Numbered from the stretch's first letter, positions 34,049 through 47,392 are shown. The stretch: DNA of 64,000 bases from Larix kaempferi (GCA_027924585.1 BSBM01000486.1:41060001-41124000), one strand, 5' to 3'. Notes: a model not told the origin generated them from the letters alone. Program-made: numbers and translations.

Positions 34049-35163
34049 TTTTTTTTCAAAGAAAAAAAACGTGCTTTGTTATTTCATGGAAATCAAAAAG
34101 TACAAAACAATACCGTTCTTTTCAAGAACATAGCTTTCAGCTTCCTCACAGAAACTAAAACATCACTATTTGTCCTTTACATTTACCTGATCAACAAAAA
34201 CTAAGGCCATCAAAACAATACATGCTTAACTATAAGCAATTACAAAAAGGAATAAAAAAGCATGATCTATAAGATCACCGACAATAACTAGTATAGTTCA
34301 GAGAAAAAAGAAGTATAAGAACCAGAAGAGGTGAGAACATCTTCCTCCCACTCTTCCCAGAAAAGTATGCCTAGATCACCATCAATAACTGCCTTTGAAA
34401 GAGCATCTGCAACATCATTATTCTCTCGATATGTGTGCTTAATAGAGAGAGTCTGAAATCAATTGAGTAAGATAGAAATCCTGTGACACCATTGTTGGAG
34501 AGTCTCTGAAAATCATTAAAGTATCCAAACCACATAAAATTGCCACTTTAAGAATGCCCCATAGGCCCAACAATTATGCTTTAGTATTTGTACCCAATCC
34601 ACCAGATAATCTAAATTTTAGAATTAAGTTTGAACCACAGCTAAGAAATAACCCAGCCCCACACTTCTGCGAAGTAGACGCACCATCAAAGAAGCCCACC
34701 ACTTTATCCATACCATTTGTAATAATAGGACTACATCTTCTGTTGTTCTGATGCCTAGTAGAACTTTGAGGATAAGATCTAAAAAGATTCCAGAAAGATA
34801 TAACACTCTGCTGCAAAGAAGGTTTAATATCTTGTAATATAGCTCCATTACATACCTTCCACAAGATGCAAGCTAGTATGCCGGGCATATGGGATAAAGA
34901 CCTGTGCTTTTGTTGCCAAGCAAAGTATGCAGTCTCAAAGTCAGAATTTGGCCAATCCTCCTTTATCTTTAATTCGAGACATATCTTACACCAAACTGCT
35001 TTGGAAAAATCACATTTTAGAAACAAATGGCTTGTAGTTTCCTCATAATTTCTACACAGAACACACATGTTTGGCCCATGTTTGCCATGCCGAATGAGGT
35101 TCTCCCATGTCAATATTTTATTGTTAAATACAAGCCACAAAAAAACATCTGATTTTATGGTTT
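34049..35163 (-). mobile_element. 5'-truncated LINE (L1-type): zf-RVT and RNase H
   Basis: On the minus strand the ORF at 35140-34574 contains the zf-RVT signature (CVLCRNYEETTSHLFLKC) that follows RT in plant L1-type non-LTR elements. An RNase H start (VVGFFDGAST) follows, then, after a frameshift, its end (ENNDVADALSK). A T run at 34049-34058 is the poly(A) tail. RT and endonuclease are missing, as is usual for 5'-truncated insertions. It sits within the leader of copia C; I found no clear target duplication. Confidence 0.85.
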
Positions 35164-35461
35164 AAGAGGAGTTTTATGAAAGATTATTATAATATTTTTT
35201 TAAAAGGGCTCCTCCTCACGTGGTGGTTGAAAGGTTCAAACTATGTTCTCTAACAAAACGTTTGGTTTAAAAGATATTTTTTAAAGTTTTGTTTATATAA
35301 AAACTTTTTTTTGTAAAGTTCTTTTATATAAAAAAAATTTGTAAACTTTTTTTTTAACCCCCTTTTTTTTTAATTTTTAAAGGGGTGAAGTGGAATCTCT
35401 TTAAAAAAGAATTTATTAAAAAAAGGGGGGAGGTTTTTTTAACAAGCCATTGAAAAATTTT
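35164..35461. other. Remaining leader of copia C
   Basis: Homopolymer-rich, low-complexity sequence between the LINE fragment and the gag start. Nothing coding is seen. Confidence 0.5.
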
Positions 35462-35469
35462 GTAGCATC

Positions 35470-37797
35470 TATGGCTTCTAGCAGCAACAATCAGTCTCGG
35501 ATTTCTCCTCTTACAGGGAAAAAAGACTATGATGTTTGGGCCACGAGGATGGCGGTTTATCTCAGACCAGAAGATGTGTGGGAATATGTTGTGCATGGCT
35601 ATTCCAAACCAACAGATGACGCAACTTATCAAGCCTTATCAAACGAAGAAAATGATATCCTGAGGATTCATAAGAAGAAGGATGCGAAGGAACTGCGTCA
35701 CATAATGAACGCTTTGGATAGCAACGTATTTCCAAAGATATCAGCTTAATTGCACACCAAAGCAGAATGGGAAACCTTGGCGACCAGTTATCAGGGTGTT
35801 GATAAGGTACAAACTGTTAAACTCCAAAACCTAAGAATATATTTTGAAGATCTGGAAATGAAAGAATCAGACACAGTGGATTCTTTCATGACCCAAGTCA
35901 TGGGGATTGTTAATCAGCTGAATACCTATGGTCAAAACATTGAATATCAAAGGGTGGTTGAAAGGGTTCTGAGATCCTTACCCAACAAATTTGATCTAAA
36001 AGTTGCAACAATTGAAGAAGCAAAGGATTTGAGCACTCTCTCTATAGACGAGTTGACTGGATCGCTGCTATCATATGATTCCAGAATCAATAGGAATGAA
36101 GAGTCCTCTCTGTAGAATGCTTTCAAAGCACAATTCTCATTCTCAAAAGGCAGAGGAAGAGGAGGATCAAGACGATGAGGCAAGGTGTTCAAAGAAATGC
36201 TAAGGAATATCAAGATCATTATCATAACCATGAAGGTGGGAAATGCGACAAAAAGAGGTCAGATAAATCCAATGTCAAGTGTTATTATTGTAATAAATTT
36301 GGCCATTATGCTAATGAATGTAAAAAGAAAAAGGTTGATCAGGAAAAACAAAATGCTAATGTGACTAATACCTATGAGAAAAAAGAAGATATGTTGTTTC
36401 TTACATGTCATGATGTGCAGGAAATCCCACAGGGACTTTGGCTTTTAGATAGTGGTTGCAGTAACCATATGCCAAGTGATAGAGGTCTAATTGTAGACCT
36501 AGATGAATCAGTGAAGACAGAGGTCAAAGTCGGCATAGATGAGGTAGTTCCAGTTCTTGGAAAAGTAGTGGTCAACATTTTGACCAAACAAGGCCAACTA
36601 AAGATAATCACAGATGTATATTATGCTCCATGATTGAAGCATAATCTGCTTAGCATTGGGAAACTTATTGAAAATAAATACAGACTTGTCTTTGATGGAT
36701 CAGACTGTGAAATATATGACAAACCCCTGAATAGACAGTTGATCATCAAAGTACAAGTGACTAGGAACATGATGTATCCACTAGTCATGAATTGCAGTAG
36801 AAAGGTAAGCTCTTTTGCTCAAAATTCCACATGCATGGATGATTATTGGTTATGGCATTTCAGATATGGACATCTTCACTTTGGTGGTATAAAGTTGTTG
36901 TAGCAGAAATAGATTGTAAAAGGATTACCCCCTATGAAGGAGCCAACAAACAGTTGTGAGTGTTGCATTATTACAAAGTAGCACATGGATAGCTTCCCTA
37001 AAGGTATGTCTCGAAGGGCACATGCACCTCTAGAACTTATTCATACTGATCTATGTGGTCCAATGCAGATTCAGTCAATTGGTGGAAGCTATTATTTTCT
37101 TACATTTGTTGATGATTTCAGTAGAAAAAAATGGGTATATTTCCTTCGTCAGAAGTCTAAATTTTTTGGAAAGTTCAAGTAATTTAAGGCTTTGGTTGAA
37201 AAACAGAGTGGTCATCAACTCAAAGTATTGAGATCATATAGAGGGGGAGAATATGACTCAGAGGAATTTCATGATTACTGCAAATATCATGGAATCAAGA
37301 GACAATTCACTACAAGATATACACCCCAGCAGAACGGTGTTGCAGCATGCAAGAACATAACCATCATGAATATGCCAAGGAGCATGTTGAAAGGAAGAAA
37401 CTTGTCCCATGAATTTTGGGGAGACGTAGTGGCTTATGCTGTTCATGTGTTGAACAGATCTCCCACCAAAATTGTGAAGAACATAGTACCAGAGGAAGCA
37501 TGGATAGGTATGAGTTGTAATGTTTCTCATTTCAGAATATTTGGTTGCATTGCTTATGCTCATGTTCCTAAACAACTAAGAAAAAAGCTAGATGATAGGA
37601 GTGAGAAATGTATCTTTCTTGGATACAATGAAGAATATAAATCCTACAAACTATATAACCCTATTACCAAAAAGGTTATCATAAGTAGAGATGTGTTGTT
37701 CAAGGAGAAAGAGTCATGGGATGGAACCATAGACAAGGTTGTGGGAGTTGAAATACCTCAACCAGAAGATGAAGAAGAAGAAGAGTTGATTGGATAG
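35470..37797 (+). pseudogene. Copia C: Gag, protease and integrase, no reverse transcriptase
   Basis: Starts near ATGGCTTCTAGCAGC (35470). Gag (DYDVWATRMAVYL to LLSYDSR) has a TAA at 35747. A frameshift lies between 36115 and 36175. The CCHC knuckle CYYCNKFGHYANEC and protease LLDSGCSNHM follow. Next are the pre-integrase domain (LWHFRYGHLHFGG) and integrase (HTDLCGPMQIQS, then LRSYRGGEYDSEEF, then QQNGVAACKN). The second catalytic Asp region reads RSYRGGEY where RSDNGGEY is usual, and the Glu segment VERMN is altered to VAACKN, so the enzyme is inactive. Several nonsense codons occur. Sequence resembling the linker to RT ends near 37960. Confidence 0.9.
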
Positions 37798-37990
37798 CAG
37801 GTTCCAATAACATCTTTACCAGTAGAAAATACTCCAGCAAGGACACCTAGAAACTCAGTTCGAGGTGAAGCATCAAGATCAACAGATCGATATACTCCTA
37901 GTCCGCAATCAGGTAATGAATCTGATCATAGTAATAGAAAGACTATAAGATATTTATGATGAATTGGATGCAAATACCAATTTTGTTTTT

Positions 37991-40900
37991 TATTTCAATT
38001 CAACCTATATTTTATGAAGAGATAGTAAAAGAAGAGCATTGGGGGAGCGTGCACGAAGATGCTCCCCAAATCTATTGCAACGGGAGCACACGAGTGAAAA
38101 AAAAACATAGCACGCGCACCCTTAAGATCGTGTGCGGGAAAAGGTTTGGTAAAGTCCCGAACCACCAGGTAGACATCCACCTAGGTCTTAGGAGCGCGCG
38201 CATGCACATTTAACATGCACACACTATTAGTGTGTGTGCGTTAATAGTGCGTGCAAGCTTCTCTGTATATTAAAAATTGGGTCAAGGCCCATTTATTACC
38301 CATCTTACCCGATTTCGCCGATGCACCACTATTCAAAAATGCTCCACGACCGCGCGCGCGTGCACCAATTCCACCACCAATGTCCCCCAATAATAATCCA
38401 GGTAAGATTTTTATCCTCTGCATACAATTTTTGTTTGTATTTTCAATGATTTTAAAAAACTGTACATTATAAAAAATCCAAAAAACTCAAACAATATTGT
38501 AACAAATTCAATTTTTGTAATTGCAGTTAATCTCTACTCCATCAAAATGGTAGAAAACCAAGATCCAAACCCCCAAAGAAACAACCCATCCACAAAGAAC
38601 CTCAAAGTAAACATTCACCCCGAGGAGAACCTGAGCATGGAAGCCCAAATAAACCAAAGTTTACACTAATTGAGAAGCTTGGTTCAAGAACTTAGAACGA
38701 CTAAGGAACCATCGAGACTCTCCCTAGCCGCATCCCTCAACAACATCATTGCCTCAGTTGACAATGATCATGGTCAATTGGAGAGCATAACCGAGTATAG
38801 GGATAGGATGAGAGTATATTATTCCACTGGTCTCAGTAGAGACCAAATCAAAGACTTGAACATCTCAAAACAAATCTAGTTAGTTATTTCATTGACCCCA
38901 GGACCAAACTACCCCCTGATCCACGCAAAAGGCGCCTTTGCATGGATTGGTGCACATATGACCCATGGAGACAAAACTGGATGAGTCGATGGTTTATGAT
39001 TTTTGACAAACCTCCTTGCAACAACAGGGAGGTCCCACTTTATTTTCTTCAGAAACTATATGTGGAGTTTGTGTTGGGCCTACATGTCAACTAATTTGAC
39101 ATTAGTGAGTTTTAGAGGGTTGGTCTTGGATCTACCCACCGCCAGGTGTAATCCATTGAAAGGGACACATGCACCTAGGTGTATGCCGAACCCTCCTCCA
39201 CAGACACCTCAATTACTAGATCGCCTAGCTGATACTACCATTTCCATATCATAGCTTACTCATATTGTATTATAGCACAACACATTTTTGGCATCATCTA
39301 GGAATGACACATCAAAGCAGCATGGAGAACCATCAGGTGTAGGTCCTTAGAGGTCCATTGGTCATGGGCCATCCATGACAACTAGTGGGCCAAAGGATCC
39401 TTTTGACACCCGAGGATTACCCCATCGTTGCACTCACTGCGGCCATACTTTCCATGGCCCTACGGAGGATCCTGCACAAGATACATTTATGTTTGAGGTT
39501 AGTACATGATTTTTAAATGGTTGATTGCATTTTTAAATGTACATTTTACAATTTTTAGATTAACATTGATTAGTGTATTGAATGTGTAATTGATGTTTTT
39601 GGCAGGTGTAGTTGTTTCGAGATGAAACGACTGAATCAAGGTGGGAGGACATTACTACTCCCAAACTTGATTCTGCCATGGCGGCAGCAGAAATTATTGT
39701 AGCACCTCACATAGAGGTATACAAAAGAGTGTATGGCTGTAGGATTTAAAAATTGAGTTAGTTGCAATATTCATATTTATATGAGAAATCAATATTAATG
39801 TTTTTGTGTTTCCACAAGTGCATGCGGAGGATATTGAGCACAGGTCTGCACCTATGCTAAACAAATTGCCTGTCATGTAGGTAACTTGTTTGAAATTAAT
39901 TATATATTTGATGTGAAATTCATTGTGTTTGTATGGTTAATTTACATGTTTTTTATTCTAATGAAATGTATTTCATATGTTTATGTAGGTTCCATCTTTG
40001 ACCATACGATCACCATACGCACACATTCTTGCGTATATTCCACATAGTTTTTTTTTTCCAAATTTCATGTCAATTTAGGTGGTTGGGAAATCTGCTCCTA
40101 TGATTGACATTCTTGCATACCCCCGTAGGCCGCTCCCACCCATTAAACAACCACCAGGGGTATATCGCCAAACACACCCATCCAACCATGTGTTCACTCT
40201 CCTATCCAACATTTGGCTTCATCTGTCCCATCCATATGGGCTGCATCCACATCAGCTCCATCCATTTCCCATACATCTACTCTCGCCCATTTACCTACAT
40301 CATCTCTCGCCCCCCTACCTACATCATCCCCTTCCCCCCTACCTACATCAGTGCCCTCCACCACCATTGCCTTGGAACAAGTTGTGCAGCCTAGTGTTCC
40401 ACTTCCTATCCCGAAAGGATAATCGCCCGCATCACCTCCAATATTCATGGTGAGATTTATAGGTTCTTTAAAAAATTATAAAACATGAATTAATTTCATT
40501 AAATAATTCATTTTGGTATTATTTATTAATGATTTTCTAATTGTTGCAGGGAGGCATTGCCGAGAGATTGGAATCGAGGAGACGGACACCCCCATCACGA
40601 AATGTTGTCTCACCTAAGGTGAGTACTCAAGATTTGAATTCTAATCGTATTTTTTTAAGTGCACTAATTTATAGAACTTTGGGAAAATTGACATGTTGTT
40701 GTTTCGCTTTTAGACCACACCTAGACGTAGGGGGGCCAATCTTCCTCCACCTCAAAGAGGAGGAATATCGATTTTGGAGACAAGCGTTGGGTGCCAATGG
40801 TGGCCAGGGTGATTGAGACACCCACTATGTACATTAGCCATGATGTGGCATTTTTGGAAGGAGATGGTTATTTGTGTATAGACCATGAGCCGCCCTTATT

Positions 40901-41100
40901 CCATTTTTGGGCATGAGCATCCACTATTGGGAACGATGCTCCATTTTGTATAAAAATGTAATTTTGAACAAATTTCCAATACAAATTTACAGCTTTCATT
41001 TGATTTTTATGACAAAGTGTTTATGGATTCTTACATTATTTTTGTGGATTTGATGTTATATATCATGACTTTTAATTGGTTCATGGTGAATGCGATTATA
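37991..41100. other. Unidentified region with possible spliced ORF fragments
   Basis: I do not recognise this stretch. Plus-strand ORF pieces are bounded by plausible splice signals: tttgag|gttagt near 39500, tttggcag| near 39606, catagag|gtatac near 39717, and cctaag|gtgagt near 40620 with cttttag| near 40714. One piece includes CTHCGHTFHGP, a Cys/His-rich motif. At 38041-38068 and 40916-40943 there are hairpins with gagcatc/gatgctc-type arms that might mark the ends of a DNA element, but they are not a convincing terminal repeat. A hairpin of cactattag and ttaatagtg lies at 38222-38249. A degraded DNA transposon with a multi-exon gene is possible. Confidence 0.3.
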
Positions 41101-41139
41101 GATGTATTATTGAAAAAAGATATTTGTTGGACCTTAATG

Positions 41140-42360
41140 GGTGATTATGTTTGCCAAAAATGGAGATAAGAAACATATTGATGATTTGTATTTAGTTCTA
41201 GGTATGAAATGCACCAAGAACATAATGTTCCAACTTAGGATGACGAGTGAAATTCAAAACTCAATGAATGCATATAAAGATAAGGATGTTGATCAAACAT
41301 GGCTTTGGAATTTGAGGTTTGGAAAGTTGCACTTTGGAGGTTTAACCCTAAGAAAGAAAATGGTTATGAGATAAAAAGACATGAAAAGAAGGTCTATAAG
41401 CTAAAGAATGTCTTGTATGGGTTGAAACAAAGTCCTAGAGCTTGATATATCAAGATAGACAATTATTTGAATAGCAATGGGTTTAATAGAAGCAAAAGTG
41501 ACCTCGCTTTGTACACTAAAACATATAAGCAAGGTAAAATTATTATGTCAATGATATAATTTTTACAAGTAATTTTATGTTGGACAAATTTAGAATAGCC
41601 ATGAAAAATGAATTTGAAATGACAGAGTGTGATGAAGTACTTCCTTGGTACTGAAGTTGATTAATCAAAAAATGATTTTTTTATATGAGAATCAAAGTAT
41701 GATGAAGATGTGTTAAGGAGATTTATAATGTTGAATCGCAAGCCAATGTCAACACATGTAGCAGTAGGTACTAAACTAAGCAAAGAGGATGATGTATATT
41801 TTGTAGATCCAACACAATTCAAGAAATTAGTTGGAAGTTTGATGTACCTGATAACAATTAGGCCAGATATGTTTGTTGTGAGTTTAATATCAAGGTTTAG
41901 GCCAGATATGTTGGTAAAAGAATTTTAAGATACATTGCAAGTACATCATATCATTGAATTTTGTATTCCATAATTGAATGGTTTCACATTTAGTGATTTT
42001 ACATGCAGTGTTGACAATAGGAAAAGCACATGAGGTAATATGATTTTCATTTTGGTACATGTACTTTGTCATGGGCACCAAAGAAGCATCTGATAGTTAC
42101 AATTTGGTCACCTGAAGTAGAATATGTGGGTGCAACATTAGCATATTTTCAAGTAGTTTGGATGAAAGGAGTTTTGTCCAACTTATTGCATGGGCAAGAA
42201 AATACTACATTGATATTTTGTGATAATAATTCAGTATTGCTCTTTCAAAGAACCATGTATTTCACATCAAGAGAAAATGTATCCAACACTCAATATCATT
42301 TCATGAGAAAATTATTTTTAATAATGGTGAAATCTAAAAATTATTTAAATTGTAAATAAA
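41140..42360 (+). pseudogene. Degenerate copia pol with internal deletion
   Basis: Contains a pre-integrase remnant (LWNLRFGKLHFGG, about 41300). It then jumps directly to an RT remnant (KLKNVLYGLKQSPRA near 41415), a PTQFKKLVGSLMYL segment near 41815 and RNase H pieces (LSWAPKKHLIV, then FCDNNSVLLF, then QYHFMRK). Integrase is missing and many stops and frameshifts are present. It is an old copy, more decayed than any other copia copy here. Confidence 0.82.
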
Positions 42361-42446
42361 AAAATCATTTAATTGACATATTTAGAATTCATTGGAAAGA
42401 GATGTTATTGAACTCCATAGACAAAATTTAAGAGTGAACTTTGGAA

Positions 42447-44238
42447 GTGAGAGACAATGCAATTCCTGCACAAGGGGGTCAACTTTGGAAATGACTTGAC
42501 TGTGAACCCATGGCCAATGTTCACACATCAAAACTTCACCAACACACTTGGAGCATCTCACGAAACTCAATTCTACTTCTCGGATCAAATCATATGCCCC
42601 TAGGACCAATTTAACACGTGTCTCTGAAAGCCTCTAGGAGGTGAGTTGCAACTGGCCATAGAACGATGAACATGGCTTGGATCGACGAACCGTCGACACC
42701 ATTGGAATCAAGACACCGAAATAATTTTATGGGTACCTCTCTTCCCTGGGTCCATGGCCCAGAGACCCTCCATTTCAACAATTTTTTAATCTAAGGTTTC
42801 TCTCAGTGAGAGACAGTGCAATTCTTTCACAAGGGGGTCAACTTTGGAAATGACTTGATCGTGAACACATGGCCAATGTTCACACATCAAACCTGCCCAA
42901 ACACACTTTCATCATCTCATGGAACTCAATTCTACTGCCCGGATCAAATCCTATTCCCTCGGGATCAATTCAACATGTTTCTCGGAAAGCCTCTAAGAGG
43001 AGAGTTGCAACTAGACATAGAACGGTGACCATGGATCGGATCGATGCACGTAGACACCATTGGAATCAGGATACCGTAATAATGATAGGGGTGCGTATCT
43101 CCCTTGGGTCCATGGCCCAAAGCCCCTCCATTTCGATGATTTTGTAATCTAGGGTTTCTCTCAGTGAGAGACAGTGCAATTCTTGCACAAGGGGGTCAAA
43201 TTTGGAAATGAATCGATCGTGAACCCATTGCCAATTTTCACATGTCGAGCCTACCCAAAAACACTTGCAACATCTCACAGAACTCAATTCTGCTACCCGG
43301 ATCAAATCTTATGCCCCCAGGACCAATTCAACATGTGTCCTTGAAAGCCTCCAGGAGGTGAGTTGCAAGTGGCCATAGAATAATGACTGTGTCTCAGATC
43401 GATGAACCTTAGACACCATTGGAATCAGGATTCCAGAATAATGCTAGAGGTGCCTCTCTTCCCTAGTTCCATGGTCCAGGGCCCCTCCATTTCGACGATT
43501 TTGTAATCTAGGGTTTCTCTTAGTGAGAGACAATGCAATTCTTGCACAAGGGGGTCAACTTTGGAAATAAATCAATCATGAACCCATGGCCAATGTTCAC
43601 ATGTCGAATCTTCCCAAACACACTTGCAGCATCTCACGGAACTCAATTCTTCTACCGGGTTCAAATCTTATTCCCTCGAGATCAATTCAGTATGTGTCCC
43701 TGAAAGCCTCCAGGAGGTGAGTTGCAACTGGCCATAGAATGGTGACAATGGATCGGATTGAAAAACGGTCGACACCATTGGAATTAGGATGTTAGAATAA
43801 TGCTAGGGGTGCCTCTCTCCGCTGGGTCCTTGGCCTAGATCCCCTCCATTTCGGTGATTTTGTAATCTAGGGTTTCTCTCAATGAGAGACAATGCAATTC
43901 TTGCACAAGGGGGTCAAAGTTGGAAATGAATCGATTATCAACCTGTGGCCAACGTTCACACGTCGAACGTGCCCAAACACACTTGGAGCATCTCATGGAA
44001 CTCAATTTTGCTACTCGGATCAAATTCTTTGCCCTCGGGACCAATTCAACATGTCCCTAAAAGCCTCCAAGAGGTGAGTTGCAACTGACCATAGAACGAT
44101 GACTGTGGTTCCAATCAACGAACCGTCGACTTCGTTGGAATCAGGATGTTGGAATAATGCTAGCGTTGCCTCTCTCCCCTGGTTCCATGGCCCAGATCCC
44201 CTCCATTTTGGAGACTTTGGAATACATGGTTTCTCTCA
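42447..44238. repeat. Satellite-like tandem array, five units of about 358 bp
   Basis: Unit starts marked by gtgagagacaatgcaattc occur at 42447, 42806, 43164, 43523 and 43882, and the sixth, partial start is at 44239. The period is therefore 357-359 bp. Units differ by roughly a tenth of their bases, mostly substitutions. The ORFs at 42816, 43066, 43835 and 43892 are repeats of the same unit in both orientations and are not genes. No LTR or transposon signal explains the array. Confidence 0.92.
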
Positions 44239-44239
44239 G

Positions 44240-45900
44240 TAAGAGACATTAAAAGAAACAAGGAGGGAAGTTTATTTAATATAAGATTTTATTATATCAA
44301 GTAGAGAAAGTTTTTGTTAATTTGTTCATATAAAAGAAAACAAAAATGGTGTCAACAAACATGGAATCATAGGTATGTAATGGATGACAGATAAATTCCT
44401 ACCCATTAAGTGTAAGGCTATGTTAGAGATAAAATCATACCTTCTATTTTTTTGTGTAAGGTTATGTTATATTTTTTCATAGTTATGGCATATTACTCTT
44501 AGACATTATGACACATTTATGATAATAAGTACACATGCTATTAAATAAAGGACATAATCTTTTCTTAGGGGTTGAAAACCATACCCATGTAACATCACAC
44601 AAGTACACCACTAGAGAACTCAATTTCCAGCATCCAATTCTACATGTCCATCCTGGTATTTCAATCCTCAAACCCTAGGTTTTATACTCTAACATTACAC
44701 AAGAGCAATCTCTCCAAGATCATCTAAGATGTCTCTCTTACCCTTATCTTCTCCACTAGTTATATCTTTGTGATCCCTAACATCAAGTCATAGGGTTTCC
44801 TAAGGCACCCCATAATCTCAAGGATAGGTAGGAAGTCCTAATTGGATTCAACAAGAAGCTTATGTCATTCAAGCTCTTGCCACTAGCATGATTGTATTTC
44901 TTATGGTTTTCAAACCCTAGCCATGTTACATCACACAAGTACATGGAAAGACAACTCTGTTTCTAGCATCCAAAATCATGTTAGGTGTTAGCTCCACTCT
45001 CCATGTCTTCTACTAGACCAGTGACCAAGTAGTGTTAGAACAAGATACCCTACTTTGAACCTAATTTGTCACTTTCTCAAAATTACTTGGAATTTCCCTT
45101 TGTGAGGCCTTTTACTTGGGCTTCCCAATTATCTCACATACTTTTATGCTTGAGCAAGTTTAGCAACAATTCAAATTAGGGTCTTTTTGCTTGATAAGTT
45201 TGTCGAATATAACAAGGGTGTATAGAACGAAACTAGTGCTGATATTATTGAGATAATGGTCTACCACTCTAGGTTTATAGAATTCGGTCATTGGATCATA
45301 TTCTTCATTCCCACACTAGAGCACTAAAAGGGATAGATTTCGTGAGGGACTCGTTAGGAGAGAAGGAAAATTTTGAATCATGTGTTGCATATGGTTGAGA
45401 GAAAATCCTGGATGATTAATTGTCGGATGGGTGAGATACCCATTGAAATTAATTATGGTGGGTGTCTTGTTCTATTTGAATTTTTGTGACTTGGGTTGGG
45501 TTGCATTAGATTAGAGCCAAATAGGTATTTGTGTTGCATGTGAGTAGAGACACATAGAATACATGAATGTTGGAGTTGAAAGTAGCATTTTGAGTCATCT
45601 TTGAAGAACTTGGAGTAGAACACCTAATTTTTTTAACTATGTCTTTTAGTAAAGTCTTCGATTTTTATTTAGTTAATAAATTTTTACTTTGCATGAAATT
45701 TCAATTTTTTAAAAAAAATGCTTCCTTTGACTAAATATATGCAAAATACAGACTAATAGGGAGAGTTTACAAAAGAAAGTGGTCCATGTGGGTGACCAAC
45801 ACATGATAAAAATAGTTTTTCTAAATTTAGTCTTGGAAAGCATACTTAGGGCTTAATTCAAACAAGAATATGAACATGAAAGTGACTCGATCCCTTCAAG
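44240..45900. other. Non-coding stretch
   Basis: No gene seen. Two diverged copies of a sequence including catcacacaagtacac lie about 340 bp apart (44590 and 44930), suggesting an old duplication. Confidence 0.4.
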
Positions 45901-45915
45901 CATGAGCCGTCAAGG

Positions 45916-46130
45916 TTGTTTGATGGTGGCGATGGGGATGCTAAGGATTTTGATGGTGACAACATAGGCATGAGGATGATGTTGGTGACATTGATGTTGG
46001 AAATGGGAATGGGGATGCCATTCGATGGCCACGACTGTGACAATGGGGATGATGAGGATGGAGACGGTGACAACATAGGCATGGGGAGGATGGTGTTGAT
46101 GTTGATGGTGGAAATGGGTATTTTTTCAAT
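45916..46130. repeat. Gat/ggtg-rich minisatellite-like duplication
   Basis: Two units about 114 bp apart contain ggtgacaacataggcatg (45955 and 46066) in a gatggngatg-rich context. The Asp/Gly/Met-rich ORF on the plus strand is a by-product. Confidence 0.7.
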
Positions 46131-46289
46131 GAATAACTATGGTGATTAGAAAATTAACATGGTTTAAAACATGTAATGGTTTAAATCATATAACGGTGTC
46201 AAGAATACATCAATGTACAATAATATGAACTTAAACATAACATAAACACGAAATAAAGAATCTAAAGTAATAAGATCTATATAACATGA

Positions 46290-46600
46290 AATGAACCTCA
46301 TTTCAACTTCACATAGTCCATCTTCACTCTATTAGGGTCCTTAATTTTCTCTATGTCAAATAATCTATCCATGTCTCTTATCCAATCAATTAACTCTTTC
46401 AGGTTTAGGTTTCTTGAATAGGTAAGGGTTTCCATCTTTGAATTTCCCTTGTAGTTTGTCAATGCCTTAATAATTATCTCTTTTGGATCTTCAATTTCCC
46501 CAACATCTTCTTGTGCAATTTCACCTTCTAATTCTTCATCACTTGCATCCTATGCTTCTATTGTAGCCCTTGTTCTCTAAGTTGTTTATTTGGATTCCAA
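46290..46600 (-). pseudogene. Gypsy Gag fragment
   Basis: The minus-strand translation includes NLNLKELIDWIRDMDRLFD then IKDPNRVKMDYVKLK. This is the retrotransposon gag core of non-Tat gypsy elements, in which an EL.DWI...E..F pattern precedes a short segment before KL. An acidic stretch precedes it. The rest of gag and pol is missing to the left. Confidence 0.75.
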
Positions 46601-46840
46601 TTAAGAATATATAGCTCTCAATGCCTATGTAACAACATTTGCAACACCTTTGCATTGCATTATGGCTCTCCATTGCATTCCTTCTCCTCTTTTGTTAGCA
46701 ATTATGGTACTTCTACGCAAATCCATCTTCTTATGGTTCTACCCAATGGAACCTCCTTGCTAGAGCTAAAATTTTCTTCTTTGAACAATTCTACCCAACA
46801 CTCTTCAAGTTGGAATTGTTCTCACAAGCAAGATACTCTT

Positions 46841-46852
46841 TCTTTGATACCA
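46841..46852 (-). promoter_or_regulatory. Primer-binding site of the gypsy fragment
   Basis: The minus strand reads TGGTATCAAAGA, close to the tRNA-Met PBS, about 240 bp upstream of the gag fragment. The 5' LTR of this element should start near 46855 and run right. Its outer border was not found, and a SINE lies within or near it. Confidence 0.6.
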
Positions 46853-47142
46853 AAATTAGTTCAACTTTACTGGGAATTAATTCAAAATGCAACAAGGATG
46901 CAAGTTGAAATTAAACAACATCACTTTGTGTGTATCTTCCTTTCTAAGTGATTTTTCTTGCTTTACTTTCTTTTTCTCTTTTTTCTATATTTATTTATTT
47001 TGAGTATTACATATTCATATTTCCTTATCTTACTCTACATTACTTTATTATTATCATTCTCAATCTTTTACCTTAATTTACAATATTATAGTTTTAGGTA
47101 TGATTAATTATTGTGTTCTCTTTAGTAACTCTTTTCCAATTT

Positions 47143-47376
47143 CTAGCTCGATGGGTTAACTCAAGTGGTTGAGAGCTGTGAGTTGTAAGAAGAAGGTCTT
47201 TGTGTCAAATCCATGGCTGGCTATGCATTGATATATAAGGGCCTCACTTGATGTCCCCACCAGGTTAGGCTCTGTAATCAGAGCCAATCAGGTAAGGCCC
47301 CTTCGTGTGACCCCCCTGTGAATTCTTCCCATGGACGTAACAACTCCTCTCCGAGGTTGTGAACCACATTGAAAAA
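47143..47376 (+). mobile_element. tRNA-derived SINE with 16-bp target duplication
   Basis: About 234 bp, flanked by the perfect direct repeat aactcttttccaattt (47127-47142 and 47377-47392). It has an A-box-like gggttaactcaagtggttga (47153-47172), a B-box-like gtgtcaaatcc (about 47210) and a short 3' A run. Box spacing, length and long target duplication are as expected of RNA polymerase III-transcribed SINEs mobilised by LINE enzymes. The body differs from the SINE at 17221, so they belong to different families. Confidence 0.93.
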
Positions 47377-47392
47377 AACTCTTTTCCAATTT

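Noticed and set aside
42816-44077. Small recurring ORFs of 60-90 codons
   Set aside because: The same 358-bp satellite unit read in either direction; unit divergence is not biased to codon third positions as far as I can see.
45916-46149. Asp/Gly/Met-rich ORF
   Set aside because: Result of a gat/ggtg-rich minisatellite-like duplication.
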